Source: Dactylonectria macrodidyma (Eukaryota > Ascomycota > Sordariomycetes > Hypocreales > Nectriaceae). From it: 64,000 nt of DNA. The DNA lies in contig JAGMUV010000013.1 of NCBI GenBank assembly GCA_020744425.1, positions 186,001-250,000 on the forward strand. The letters run 5' to 3'. Shown here piece by piece: positions 1 through 12,384 of the stretch. The translations under genes were made by a program, and so were the position numbers. Numbering within the stretch: the first letter of the stretch is position 1; the number at the start of each line of letters is the position of its first letter. Under the pieces are notes generated by a model. It saw nothing but the letters and a program-made list of their open reading frames with translations, ran no database searches and was not told the origin of the DNA.

Positions 1-3000
1 AGCATCCTTTTAATAAGGACTCACCCCGAAGCCTCAACTCCAAACTCCAGTCTCACCTTGATCTTCATGACCGGGCTTCCTCAAGAAACGATGTCGGCGA
101 CTATGCTATTGTCCTCGAACTCACGACCAAACCTAAGAATCCAGACGCTGGCTTCGTCTTTGGACGCCACCCCGGTCTCTGTGATGTCGCCCTAGTCAAC
201 GACCCGCGTCATCGCGTCAGCAACGTACACTTCTCCATCTACGTGAACGAAGACGGTACAGCCATGATTGAAAACCATTCAACCAACGGTACCGTTGTTG
301 ACGGTCAAAGACTAGGCACAAATCCAACGGCCAAAGGCAGAAGTGAGCCCGTCACCAAATTGGCCTTGCTCTCCGGCATGATCATCAGTATTCTCCTTCA
401 AGATCAAGCCTCAGACTTGAAGTTCCGTGTTCAGATCCCAGATCGCGATAAACTTCGAAAATATATTTACGCTCAAAATGTCAAAAACTTTTTGACTCCG
501 CACAACACCAAGCGCCAAACCGAGACTAGTACTTCTAGGTCTAGCGAAGACGATCCATCACACGCCTCGAAGCTGAAACCCCAGAGAACGCTACAAAGCA
601 TATCGGATGCTTCTGGCAAGGGTCAAAGTGCTCCTTGGTTCGAGAGGGAGTGGGATGGATCGGGGAAGTATGCTGTGAAGGAAACCGTTAGCAAAGGAAC
701 CTTCACTACAGTCTACAAGGTCATTTCCAAGTTTGATGGACAGTTATATGCCGCTAAAGAAATCGAAAAACGACGCTTCATGAAAAATGGGACCCTGGAT
801 CAGGAATTCTGCAACGAGACGAAGATTTTGAAACAGCTTCACCATGTAAGAATGCTTCCACCTTGGACCTAGCCTTGGTAAGTTGTTAACAATAACAGCC
901 GAATGTTGTCGAGTACCTCGAAGACTTTGAGTGGGGCGGGCGCTCGCGGATTCTCATCATGGAGTATATTGCCAGCTGGTCTCTCGGCCATCACGTCTCA
1001 AGTGGTGAGCTTCTCGGTGAAGGAGTGGTCCAGAATATTTCCAGACAACTCCTCAGCGCCCTGAGCTACCTGCAAGATAAGAGAGTTGTCCATCGGGACG
1101 TAAAGCCTGACAACGTTATGCTCATATCCCTCGACCCTGTCGAGGTAAAGATCATTGACTTCGGCTTATCCACAATGATGGCTGCGGATGAGGCCTTCCT
1201 GAACACCTTTTGCGGCACTCTTTTCTATTGTGCTCCAGAAGTATACTCCGAGTATGTCCAGTACGATAAGTCTGGTGTACGAGGGCGAGGGAAGATGCGC
1301 CAAAAGCTTCATAGGTCAGGATATAGCTATCCAGCTGATATCTGGTCGCTTGGCGGCACGTTGTTCTTCACGATGTCGGGGTCGCCTCCGTATCCAGTGA
1401 AAGGTGGAATTAGCTACGGCGAGCTCTTACACATCATCATGACAACCGACCTAGATGTTTCACCTCTCCGAAAGAAGGGCGTTTCTAAACAAGCCATCGA
1501 CTTCTTATCTAGAATGCTTCGCAACCGCCCTGAAGGTCGAGCTTCGGTGACGGAACTACAGAGTCACCCTTGGTTAAATGCCTCAAAACCAGCCACCCGC
1601 ATTGAACCACCTATCTCAGTGCCTGAGAAGATGGACTTGGATGACTCCATGAGCATCCCCTCTCCTTCCGCGTTACCGCAAGAATCTGAAGACATCGAGC
1701 CTGTGCGTGTCTTCGGGCGCTTCAAGGGAACCTCAAGATCAGCCATCCTTATTCAATTGCAAAGGATGGCCGACGAGCAGATTTCATTAAGTGGTACTTC
1801 ATCTCGTTCCTCATCGCCACCGAGCGAGGAAGATATTGAGCAGGGGTCCAATTTTGGCATGTCTACCATCGGGGACTTGGAGAAACTCTCAGCACCTGCT
1901 CCAAAAGGCCCTCATCCTGAATCAAAGCGGCATGACGGCCAATTCAGCCAAGCAGGAGAAAGTTCCAAGCCAGACTCTGGGTTTGCCAGTCGCGAAAGTG
2001 CTGGATATGTCCAAGATCATGATACTGACAATGAGTCGATCTATTCCGTCGATTCCGTCCTACCTGCATCAAAAAATAGGTTCGTTGAAGAGTTTTCCGT
2101 CTATCTCGCTAGCGATATTCAGAGGCTTGCACTTGAAACTCAGTTACCAGGAATGGTTGATGAACTCCTACCAAGCCTTCTCAAAACTTTCGCCTGGAAG
2201 CTTCATGAAGAGTCGTCAAGCAGACATGAGAGAGAGGTCTCTGTTTTTCTCCATAAACATAGAAGGTAAAGCATGAAACTATTTGCATCAATCAACACAC
2301 CTAACAACGAAACAGGGCTGTCATAGATTCTCTATGTTCAATTCCAGGCCCCGCGCGATCAGGGAAAAGCAGCGATATCGATGACGGTACCGACGGTGCA
2401 GTACTTCGACATTTCTTCAGTATGCCGATTTCAGAAGTTGGAGACTGGGTTTCGTCCTTAGAGGGTGTAACCAAAATGGACATCGATGTTCCAAACGCGC
2501 CCGAGAACGACACTATCGACGCCGACCTATCTCGAAGCTTGCCAAACCTGGACGACTATAAACACTTCATCGAGAGCTCTCAGGCATATCAGTGGCTGCT
2601 ATTAAGAATCAAGAGATACTCACAGATGGATCGGTCAGGTCTAAGCCTAATGCTTGACATTGGGTTGTCGATTCGCAACCACCTTTTATCGTTCGCGCCG
2701 CTTCGCAAAGTCAGCCGCCACAAAGCTCCTGTTTCCGTAGAGATGTCGTTTTCTCTCGATTGGGATCTCCGTCAGTTTATCCAGGACCAAGAGTATACGG
2801 GGGCGCCGGAACATATTCTTGATCACATCATATGCTTGACGGGAACTTCGCAACAGGCCCAGGCGATGACGGTGTCAGAGTACATGGAACAAACCTGGCC
2901 AGCGGCCAACGATCCTATCCGGCTACTAATGAGGAAATATCTCTCTTATCCTAATGAAGATAGTTGGATTGGTATGTTCAGAATCATCCAGTAACAATTG

Positions 3001-5147
3001 TTAAACACTTTGATTGATGCTAACTCGAACGTTTTGTCAACCAGTCGAGCTCCCCAAAGGGTCATTCCTGAGAGCATCGAAGGATCTCACTTCCATATGC
3101 ATAGTTGCGAAAGGGCAAGTAGACTTTTTGTCGGACGTTGGTGAACAGCTAGGGTGGCTGGGGTCCGCATTACGCCCGTCTCCTTTGGACGAAGGTATAA
3201 TCACCTGCTTGCCACACCTTTCATTCTTTCATACACAGCAACAAAGCGATGAAGCACCCAATTCGAATGTCTTATCATCTTGCCGAATCGACTTCTCCAT
3301 GAAGCCAGTTATCGCAGGCAGCTCAAACTCGGCAGGTTTCTGTTGGGCTAATCTCTTTCGAAATCCTGTTCTGGTCACAGGGTACCCGACTGCTCATAGG
3401 GCGGACCCCAACACGGGTGTCGAACTGTCTCTGAGTGCAATGGTTGAGCTTGTGCGGTCAAGACAGTTTGTTAGTCTAGATGGACATATCTTTCTCAAGA
3501 GCTTCTGCTCTCTTCTTGTGGCTGCAGCCGTTGCCGTGGACGTTGTGTTGTGGCACTTCTTATTCAACTCCACCGGCGACAGGATCTCTTATTGCGACCC
3601 TCGACTGAACGATTTTTCCAACGAAACATGCCAGGGGTTAACCCTGAGAGACATTGAGACCCGTCGTCATGTCGTTGGATGGTGCTGCGATGTCAAAGAA
3701 TTTTCAGGTAGGTTGTGCTTCTGTTCTTGTTCGCATCTGCATCGTTTGCGATCCTTTAGTCTGACATTTCTCAGGGAGTCCACAAGCAGATTTCAACATC
3801 CATTCATCCAGTCTTACCCCGCCGCCTAAATCTATGGTCATTGACAAGCTCTATGTCGAGGGAGGCTCTAGCCTAATTGGTGGAATGTCCATCTCAATAG
3901 GGAAGAGAGACAAGCCAGTTTACCTGCAACGAGCCAAGAGCTACTCTGGGTTGCTAGACTGGATATCGGTTCAGCCTTTAGTTTTCTACGATGTTGGGGA
4001 CCAAAGGGCATGGCTTGTCGACGGTGCTTCTGCCTTGCTTCATCTAGTCAGGGCATCGATTGAACAAGACAGATCCAGACCAGCATACCGATCCAAATGG
4101 AGATTCAACGGCACACTTGAAGGAAGCCAGTCACCAAATGGGAGTCCAACAGCCGTCGAAGTGCTGAGCAATTTCGACAACCTGAACCTCCCACTCTACA
4201 TCGACGATGTGCGCCCAAACCAACAGGGCCAGCTCGTAGAGGTACCCTACTATTTTCGCGACAGAGTGCAAGAAATCATGCAAGACGTCCAAGTTCTCAT
4301 CGACTACCAGGCTCAGGTCGCTGCGCAGGACGGCTACTGGTTCCGCCAGTCGCCCAAGATGCTGGTCAAGAGCCTCGTCGGATTTGACTTCTGGGACGTT
4401 GCGAAACCCAGTGGCCCGATCCAGCAGCGGGCCCATTACCTGAGAACAGCTGGACATGGCTGGATAGACTATGTTCGATCTGTCAAGGCAACCACCATAT
4501 TCGGCAAGAATTTTGGAGACTTACTACAAGTCGAGCACCCAAGTCTGCTTTGTGCCAACTGGAGAAGCGTCCCTACTGGCATGGATTACCTTGGCGTTTC
4601 TATTTCAACACTGAAGACCATACAAACAGCGAGAACGGGACTCGTCTTGGGCCCTGGTCATATCACACCTGACATCGTCTGGTCATCCCGCTACCAACTG
4701 TTCTCGCAGTGTACTTGTCTACAGTCGCCGCCAGAAACAACGACTTCACACGTCGACCCTGTGCAGTTGCTTCTCCCCAAAGGCCAGAAAATACATCTCA
4801 GCGTCCCAAAGGTGTGCTCAGAAATCACGCTGAAGGACCTCGGTGACAACGGCGCAGTCGTTTTTGGCCACACGCCTTATAGGATAGGACCGAAGCAGAA
4901 GGAAGCCAAATCGACTGAGCAGGATCAGAGAGCGGCAACACTCCAGATTAGTTCCCACTCCACTGCTAGCCCTAGCATCAGGAGCAACTCAGATATGACA
5001 GATGGAGGAATTTCCCTGACGTCTAGCTCATCTGTGCCCGCGGAACCTAGTTCTGGTGATGCTGATTCCATGGGGCGACCGGGGAGTGCCCCAGACGCGA
5101 AGAGGAGGAAGAGGTCATTTTTCAGTGTATTCCGGCCTCACGAGTAA
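1..5147 (+). CDS. FHA domain-serine/threonine protein kinase with long fungal C-terminal region (5' end outside window)
   Basis: Predicted phosphopeptide-binding kinase. Exons 3-845, 899-2265, 2316-2971, 3045-3707 and 3775-5147 join in phase to at least 1,633 residues. The reading frame is open at the left edge, so the start is missing. The FHA domain is seen from FGRHPG through RVSNVHFS to ENHSTNGTVVDG, encoded at about 160-310. The kinase domain (about 670-1580) has the lysine in YAAKEIEK, HRDVKPDN, DFGLS and APE, with about 20 extra residues between APE and DIWSLG. The glycine loop reads VSKGTFTTVYK, so the first and third glycines are replaced. FHA plus kinase is the layout of Rad53/Cds1-type checkpoint kinases, but the roughly 1,000-residue tail is not. 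Parts of the tail (GYPTAHR, GHIFLKSF, WHFLFN) resemble a region I recall from large fungal hypothetical proteins; that is memory only. Function beyond kinase is unknown. Confidence 0.85.
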
Positions 5148-5342
5148 ATCTGGCGCATTCAAGAACTCAAAGCACTCCGATAAATCTTCGAGGGCCTTTT
5201 TAAGAGTTTTGTTGTCTTCTCATTCTTGTAAGAGCAAGCTGTCGGTACACGTTGTACACATCTTAGTTACTATTTGCCTTGAATATAACTAGATCCGCAT
5301 ACTACCATTCAAGTCCATCTAGCCACAGAACAAAAGCGACAC

Positions 5343-6653
5343 TCAAAGCCACGAATCTTTCATGGGACAAGAGTCCATGTCGTGACCCACGCCAGTCTTG
5401 TCACAAGTTATACAAAACAACTCAGCCTCGCTGTGAGCCCAAGGGCATTTCGCCCCCCGCTTGCAGTTAAAGGCATAATAGCAGCGCCTATTCTTCCTTG
5501 GTCTCAATGGAGGGTTGTTCTCAAAATAATCCATTTCGCTGATTGTGTGGCTACGCGGGCAGTTCAATCCTTCCCTACAGTACTTTCGGAAATTGCACGG
5601 CAGCATAGAATGCGGCGCAAGTTTCTTGGGATATCTCACGTCACCAGTACTTATAGCTGGGTGCTTTTTAATCTGCGCGAGGCCATCATCGTAGTTGGCG
5701 CCTTTCTGAGGTATATCGGCCTCGTCAGGTATTTCCGCAAACTGGTCGGACACCTCCAACTGAGCACCCGTTTCTGAGTCGTCGAAATATGTGCTGCGGT
5801 AGAGCCAAAATGCGAGAACACGGAGCCCATGAGGCTCAAGTTTCTGCTGAACTGCGTCATAGAAGTCTTCAAGCTCTTCATAGGACATTTTCCTAGCAAA
5901 TGCAGGCGCTACAACAAGGTCTTTGCTTATTGCATCAGTACGCTCTGTGTCGTAGACGTACGTGTGTAGTCGAATCATCAGATGAGAAAGCGTCTGCTGG
6001 ACTTCAGCGATCTGGGGCATTGCATCGAGGATGACAATACTGTTGGGGTTGATGCTGCTTTGTTCGACGTAGAGTTGGGCGTCGCTGTAGCCGATCTCTT
6101 GGATGTAGTCGTCCAACAAGTGAACGCTTACTTGCCTGTCATCTTTTTGTAGATCCAGGTATTCGCGAGGGGTCTCATCTTTCCATGACCATATATGTAC
6201 CGGGGCTCTGTCGTCTCTGATGCCTTCCACCTCAGGCAACATGTCCGGGTCGCCCGATGCGATGATCATCTCACAGTGAACACGGCGGTGGCAGGCATCG
6301 GACGCGTGCGACACGGCCGCCTTCTTAAGGAGTTTATCATGGACCTCATTTTCGCGTCGACTCGACTTGCTCCCGGCACATCGGCTCATTTGCACATCGT
6401 GGGCTTCCATGGCTAGCCATATCGAGTCCACAGGCGGAGGCGTGGAGCCGAACAAGTAGAATCGGAAGTCATAATCTCTCTCGTCGCCGGGCAACCTAGA
6501 TTCTGTTTTGAGGATCTCTAGCAATTGCCCCACGTCGAATCGCCACGTCGAGACTTGCGAGGCTTCTAAGCCTTTCTTTTTAGCATACACCTTCTGCCCT
6601 TGCGCCAAGAGGGTGGGGTAATTGATGTAGACATTGACCTCCACGGGGGCCAT
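5343..6653 (-). CDS. NYN-like nuclease-fold protein with two C-terminal CCCH zinc fingers
   Basis: Single-exon gene, 436 residues from the ATG that begins MAPVEVNVYINYP; the frame is open 50 codons further upstream. The N-terminal 230 residues resemble fungal NYN (PIN-like RNase) domains: a hydrophobic first strand VNVYINYP, ENEVHDKLLKKA in the middle, and MIIASGDPDMLPEVEG, the usual SGDxDF-like strand. The first acidic position, normally Asp, appears to be Asn. The C-terminus carries CNFRKYCREGLNCPRSH and CYYAFNCKRGAKCPWAH, two CCCH fingers that normally bind RNA, then a further Cys/His stretch. Likely an RNA-binding protein acting in RNA turnover, with uncertain catalysis. It converges on the FHA-kinase gene, with stop codons 195 bp apart. 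Confidence 0.75.
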   Translation of the reverse strand: MAPVEVNVYINYPTLLAQGQKVYAKKKGLEASQVSTWRFDVGQLLEILKTESRLPGDERDYDFRFYLFGSTPPPVDSIWLAMEAHDVQMSRCAGSKSSRRENEVHDKLLKKAAVSHASDACHRRVHCEMIIASGDPDMLPEVEGIRDDRAPVHIWSWKDETPREYLDLQKDDRQVSVHLLDDYIQEIGYSDAQLYVEQSSINPNSIVILDAMPQIAEVQQTLSHLMIRLHTYVYDTERTDAISKDLVVAPAFARKMSYEELEDFYDAVQQKLEPHGLRVLAFWLYRSTYFDDSETGAQLEVSDQFAEIPDEADIPQKGANYDDGLAQIKKHPAISTGDVRYPKKLAPHSMLPCNFRKYCREGLNCPRSHTISEMDYFENNPPLRPRKNRRCYYAFNCKRGAKCPWAHSEAELFCITCDKTGVGHDMDSCPMKDSWL

Positions 6654-8467
6654 CTTGCTCGGTCGATCTCTCGACGCGTTGATTACTGAAGCCGCGTGAG
6701 GTTTAATGGCACTCTCGTATGTATGTAAAAAGTTGTGAGGCGACTTGGTGAAAAACGAGACAGTGAAGCTTTTTGAAGATGGTGAGATTGGTATTTGTTC
6801 CAAGAGATGACACTAGTAACGCGTGCTCCACGCGCAGGGATAGCAGACAGCTTGACAGCTTTATCAACACGTGCGATATCAGCTGGGACACCAGTAAATC
6901 GCAAAAAATACACTGTGTCATAGTGGCGCCACTTGGCCTTCAGCTTGTTTCCGCTCTAAAATGGTCAAATCTGGAAAATGGGTGAGTGGGGTAATTCTCT
7001 CTTCAGGGGCAGCAACAGATGTGTAATGTTGGAGTGTGATTGTTTAGTCGGCTCACCAGTGATCCATGGGCTTTGGACATTGAGATTCACATTTGAATTG
7101 ATTGGGTTGCGGCAGCGATGAGTCCCTGGCTTGACAAGCTATCGGATTGCTTCTCAGCAACAATGGGTAAGTTGTATGAGATATCGGGCAGACGATGAGT
7201 GCGAGGCAATCAGCAACAGGCAATCTTTCTCACAAGGTAACCTCCAAAGGGCAGATGCAAGGAATCAGGTGGAGTCCAACCGTCTCACAACATGAGACAG
7301 GACCTACGGACCAAATGTTTGCCAGTTTTGATCTGCATCCGCTCGTCATTGCTTGGTGCGACCCTACATTAGAGCGCGCGGCGTCAATGCACCATCCCGC
7401 GACAGCGTTGCAAAGCTAGATCCCTTACCCTAGAGCCTTTCATAACAACGTTCATAACAGCACAAAATCTCTTACTCCGTGCATCATCTCATTTCGGTGA
7501 CATGAACAAATCCCCGTACACCAACATTCCTCTTTTTCACCGTTAGCTGCTCCGATGTGTTTCCACAGACCATCACACGATTCCGCATGCACGTGAGGTC
7601 CCTGAAGCGGAATGGATTTGCAACCTCGAATCCAACTCGAAGATTCTTTCACGCTCCCAACCATAATCGAACATGTTACGCCGCCTCTTCTTTACGCCCA
7701 GAGCAAGCCCCAGAAAGCAATGAAAAGGAAAAGAAAAACACGCCTGTCAGACGTCCATCGACACCCACCCCGAACGCGCGCCCAAGGGCAGACCGCAAAC
7801 GGGGTCGAGATCATCAAGTAAAAACCTCTCTATACAGCCAGTCGCAAAGCAGCCGGCCACCATCCTTGCGGACAGGGCGAGAGGACCAAAGGGTATTCAC
7901 TCTAGGGTGTCGAGGATATGCACTCATCAACCAGGGTGGGATCTGTGGCTCTTTTAGGGAACCAAGAGAAGGTCGAATACTATAGAAATGATTCTCCTGC
8001 GAGTGGAGGTTAGCGAGCTGCTCGAGAGGGTGTAGTAGTAGGGGGGCGCGTACTGAAGTATTGTCGACGTGAAGAAGAAAGAAAAAAAAGTCCAAACGAA
8101 CGAAGGGTCGAAGGCTTTTTATACAGGTCGATGGTGGGGCGTGGACGTGCCGCTTCACCGCCAAAAAGTCTGGTGGCAGAATTCTCTTCACAGATGGAGC
8201 ATGAGATGGCTGGGCAATTGTCATTACGTCGTAACAATGGAGCATTTTGTTGCCTTTTCATTTCGGTAATGTACTAGCTTGGGTTTGATTCCCCCTTGTG
8301 GACATGTATCTCATTTGCTATTCTCTTGCAATGCCAGGTTGAATCCTGTCTATCATGGGTCATCTTGACATTCACAACCCACACTGCACACCACCAAGGA
8401 TGGAGAGAGCTTGATCTTGATTCATTTCCCATTATCATTCATCATTATAGAACTCGTGCATGCGATC
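6654..8467. other. Intergenic region between divergent NYN/CCCH and C2H2 genes
   Basis: About 1.8 kb that should hold both promoters. Short open frames on both strands have no recognisable domain, low-complexity or basic composition and no consistent exon chain, so I call none. A purine-rich run lies near 8070-8092 and a TATA-like TTTTTATAC near 8117. Nothing else supported. Confidence 0.4.
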
Positions 8468-9224
8468 ATGTCAGGTTCAGCCTTCCCTCTCTCTCGTAGA
8501 CAGCCTCCACCAAGTCTTCCCACCAAGACCGAAGACCGGCAACATTCTCTGGGTTCCGTGCTAACTAGATTTGTCCGTTTCTTCAGATCAATTGCGGACC
8601 GCATCACGAACCTCTCCAAAGACTGCCAGAATATCTGGGTTGAAAGTCCCCAGCCACCCCGTGCTCTTCCTCAACCGTCCATCCATCTCGTTCCAGTTCC
8701 ACCCCAGCCATCATCATCCCAGTCTCTTCCCATTGATCCTTCGTCCAGTTTTGCGCCTCCTCCACGCCCCGTTCTACGCCGTGACTTTTCAACGCAAGCT
8801 TCAGGTTCCGACTTGGAGGCATCGCCCGAGGCGGGTACGCGCATGGACCTGAACCCGATGGACGTTACAGCAGAGCAACAAACCACGCCAGAAGTGACAC
8901 CGACCATTGATAATTTGAGGGTCAGAGGCTCTAGTCATTATACCTGTCCCCATGGAATGGCTTGTAAGAGAGGAGGTGTGCAAAACGGACAGCTTCGGGT
9001 ATTTAAAAGAAACAGTGACTTCAGGTCCGACCATATTCTCCCTTTCGAGATCTTTTACTCACCACCTTCATAGAACACATTTAGAACGCCATGAAAGAGT
9101 GTACAAGTGCGATTTACCAGGGTGTCCAAACCGCAAGGGATTCTCTCGTCCGGATCAGTTGGAGCGGCATAAGCGTCTAGTCAAACACGAAACGGACCCA
9201 GCGTGGACAGCTGTGGAATTTTGA
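8468..9224 (+). CDS. Small C2H2-type zinc-finger protein
   Basis: Two exons (8468-9024, 9074-9224) with a 49-bp intron join to 235 residues. The ATG begins MSGSAFPLSRR; an upstream ATG at 8411 would add a hydrophobic 19-residue leader and is less likely. Residues 1-150 are Pro/Ser-rich and look disordered. Two C-terminal fingers follow. The first begins YTCPHGMACKR and closes, across the splice junction, with FKRNSDFRTHLERH. The second is YKCDLPGCPNRKGFSR then LERHKRLVKH. The intron therefore splits finger 1 between its Cys pair and its His pair. This layout is common among fungal nuclear DNA-binding proteins; the target is unknown. No other domain is seen. Confidence 0.75.
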
Positions 9225-9413
9225 TGGGAAAAATGATTTTAAATGACACAAAAGTACATATCTATCTTTACGACTTAATGGAAATAACGGCTGCCTTCAC
9301 TCAACGCCAATGAACCAATTCATCCATGCATGTCGCACCATATTCCACAACGCCGTCCGCTAATGTTCATTCCACGAACTGCACCGAGCAAGTTCACAGA
9401 TGCAATCGGTTAT

Positions 9414-10031
9414 TCAAGGCTGAGACTTGGACTGAATATCCTCGAGTAGACTTAGCACCCTGGATATTTTGCTATTTGCGGTCGCCAGCTCCATCATGAC
9501 CTGTTGCAGGTCCTGGTCGATCTTTGCTACGTTGGCGTTGTACATGTGATTAGGCGGCCTAGCATTCAATGAGTCAGGACATCATGACTCTATCTGTGGT
9601 TTGACTCACCGGCTGCCATCAACTTGACAGATACCTGCACCAATTCCCGCGAGGTCTATATCTATCTGCTGCTGGATCCTGCATGGCCGAATGTAGCACT
9701 CTCTATGGCTAGTAATCTGCTGCAAACGACTAGCCGGCGAGTCGACAGAACTGCGATAACTCAGAGGCGGACTCTGAGAGGCCTCATGCCGCTGCTGTGA
9801 AGAAGGCGCGCATTGGCATGGAGACCAGGGCGAGTCGTGAATCCTGCATGCTTGGGGGGTTGCTCGGTACGGCAAGGCCTCTCCTCGAGCAAAGGCCGTC
9901 TGATAGTCATCCTCCCAAGTGGAGGATGAGACCGAGCGGACCATTGCGAAGGCTGGGCCCGATTGGCTCGCCAACCGGTGAGGTATTGGCTCCGAGGTGG
10001 CACGTGTAAGAGATTGGATTGGTCTGATCAT
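9414..10031 (-). CDS. Small hypothetical protein with C-terminal coiled coil
   Basis: Exons 9610-10031 and 9414-9558 are separated by a 51-bp GT-AG intron with branch-like CTCATTG and give 188 residues. The second exon (about 48 codons) is too short to stand out alone, but it joins in phase and ends in a stop, which supports a real gene. The N-terminal 120 residues are rich in Ser, Arg, Pro and Gln with no known domain. The C-terminus (MYNANVAKIDQDLQQVMMEL and following) has leucine/isoleucine heptads typical of a coiled coil. Not recognised; possibly a fungal-specific adaptor. An alternative start lies at the internal MVRSVSSS. Confidence 0.55.
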
Positions 10032-10736
10032 GGTGGATAATACTGAAGTGGATATCGGATCGATAAAATAGAGATGATCTTGAAGTTGTTGGTGTAAGTG
10101 TCTTTAGTGTCGTGGAGTCGTCGTGGCAAACTCCTCAACCGTTGAGTCTTGCAATCAGCTGAAACTCAGACCACCGGGCACGCCGACAGCTTTATATCTT
10201 AAAAGCAAGCATGTCCTTGGCCCTGCCTTCTTCTCTCTTCATCCTTCTCTCCCTGTCTCAAGCCACGATGATGCAGTTCGAGGCATCCTGAACTCTCCTC
10301 CTTTGCATGCCTATTCGGGTTAGGGTCAACGAGGTCAGCCTCGCGGGAGCCACACCTGGCATTCGGGGCTAATGCACGTCGATTGGCACAGCCCAACCCC
10401 GCCTTTGTGCAGGACATCGGCCTTTCCGAATTAGGGAGAGAAGAGAGGAGAGAGAAGAGAGAGAGGGATGAGTGGAGAAGGGAAAGAGGAGGGAAGACGG
10501 AATCGGGAAAGCAAAAGAGAGGAGAGGAGATACCTCCACAGCGTCTCAGGTCCCCGAAGACGTGATAAAGGATCTCGGGGAACAAGTCATCGGGCTCATG
10601 TTTTCAGCCTGACTCACTTCTCGCACGCCTCAATCCACTTTGCATCTGTCTCACACGTGCGGGGACAACAGGCAGCGCAACGGAAAAGAGTCTCACAACT
10701 TGACATCCTCGTAAATCCAGCCATACACTATCAATC
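10032..10736. other. Intergenic region, promoter side of FAD oxidase gene
   Basis: Divergent promoter between the coiled-coil gene and the FAD oxidase. It holds the purine tract listed separately and a pyrimidine-rich stretch near 10225-10255. No coding sequence is supported. Confidence 0.4.
10433..10530 (+). repeat. Polypurine (GA-rich) tract
   Basis: Almost 100 bases made nearly only of G and A, with GAGA and GGAGAG units, about 200 bp upstream of the FAD oxidase start. Such tracts are common in fungal promoters and can form nucleosome-poor or triplex-prone DNA; the effect here is inference. Confidence 0.6.
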
Positions 10737-12146
10737 ATGGCAGCCCAGACCTCAGATTCATACGTCATCGTAGGCGCCGGTGTATTTGGCGCCTCGACAG
10801 CCCTACATCTCATCAAGAAGTATCCCCAGGCCAACATCACCCTGGTCGACCGCAACGCCTTCGACGCCCCGACCAAGGTAGCCGCCTCGTGGGACTGGAA
10901 CAAGGTGGTGCGGTCCGACTACAATGACATCGTGTACACAGCCATGGGCTTAGAGGCCCGCGACGTCTGGCTAAATGATCCACTCTGGAAGCCCTTTTAC
11001 CACGAGAGCGGCATCTACTGGATCTCGGCTACAGGCTTCGCCCAGCAGGTCCTTGACAACTTCAAGAAGCTGGGCGCCAAAGCCGAGCTTCACTCACTCG
11101 CCGTCGACGAGGCCCGCAAGCAATATGACGGCTTGTTCGACAGCGCCGACTACACGGGCATCAAGCAAGTCCTCATCAACAAGACGAGCGGCTGGGCGGC
11201 GGCCAAGGACGTGCTGCAGAGGGTGCTTGAGGAGGCTATTCAGCTGGGCGTAAAGTACGTCGCGGCCGAGGTGCAGAGTCTGCAGTTCGACGCCGACGGA
11301 GCCTGCACCGGCATCAAGACGAGCACTGGCGAGAGCCTCGACGCGTCTCGCATTATTCTCTCGACAGGTGCATATACACCGAAGCTCTTGGTTGAGAGCG
11401 CACCGCAGCGCACCGAGCTGCATGCCGGAGGCAGGATCATCGCCGCGGCTGTGACAGAGGCTACTTCGCGCCTGGGCACCGACTTTCCGTCCAAGTTCTA
11501 CAATGGGCCGGTGTGCATTCAAGAGGTCCCCCCCGAGCGAGGTCAGTAACCCTAGTTAACCCACGATCGTACTTAGAGACTAACACAAAGATACAGGCGC
11601 CAGCAACGGAGCTGTGCCACACCCAGAAGACAAGATGGTAAAGTTTTGGGGCCAGTGGATCTTCAAGAACACGCAGAAGCACCCGTCGGGCCTCGAGTTC
11701 TCCATGCCGCCGCAGGAAGCAGACTATGCGCAGTGGAACGTGCCCAAGGCGCTACAGGACGACGTCAGGTTTGCCAACCCGGTCATCTTTGGCGAGCAAG
11801 GCAAGGACTTCCCCATGGACCAGTTCCGTATCTGCTGGTACGTTCGCATTCTCACACCTTCCCTATTCAACATTCTCTAATATCATGCAGGGAGGCCCTC
11901 ACGCCCAGTGAGGACTTTATCATCTCGCCGCACCCCGCCAGCAAGAACCTGTACATTGCCACATGCGGATCTTTCCACGGCTGGAAGTTCTTCCCAATCC
12001 TCGGAAAGTACGTGATCCAAATGCTGGAGGACACGCTCGAGGACTCTCTGAAGGCCAAATGGGCGTGGGACCGCGACCTGCCTGCCACCGACGACAACGT
12101 CATGTGGCCCAAGAAGGAGCTTCGAGACCTTGCAAAGGCGACATAG
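10737..12146 (+). CDS. FAD-dependent amine oxidase, sarcosine/fructosyl-amino-acid oxidase type
   Basis: Exons 10737-11541, 11597-11837 and 11891-12146 give 433 residues, the usual size for this DAO/MSOX-fold family. The N-terminus SYVIVGAGVFGASTALHLIK is a Rossmann GxGxxG FAD-binding motif, followed by the acidic LVDRNAF that ends the second strand. ASWDWNKVVRSDY matches the family's SxD..R..R region. The C-terminal CGSFHGWKFFPILGKY is the conserved segment near the flavin. Family members oxidise a secondary amine (sarcosine, pipecolate or Amadori-type fructosyl amino acids) with O2 to give H2O2. The exact substrate cannot be read from sequence. The protein ends LAKAT, so a classical SKL-type peroxisomal signal is absent. 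Confidence 0.85.
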
Positions 12147-12384
12147 ATGAGAAAGAGAAGGAAAATCGCCAACTATGATGAGAAGCATGGTTATTTTAGT
12201 TTAATGATTGCTGGTTTGGTCCTATGGACTGGGCTAGCACGATATGAGATATGAACCAGGAATTTATCACGAATCAAAGCATGAGATTAAAAAGTCTTCC
12301 ATTAGATACCACATCGCCACAGCCAGTCCTAGTGTGACTATAATACTCCGCAACCTGTTGAAACCGAGCTCAATTCTCACGAAT

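Noticed and set aside
1791..2276. Alternative plus-strand frame of 161 codons
   Set aside because: It overlaps the kinase exon 899-2265 in another frame and shows no domain.
7557..7985. Plus-strand 142-codon basic frame in the intergenic region
   Set aside because: Lys/Arg/Pro-rich low complexity with no domain, no splice continuation and overlapping frames on both strands.
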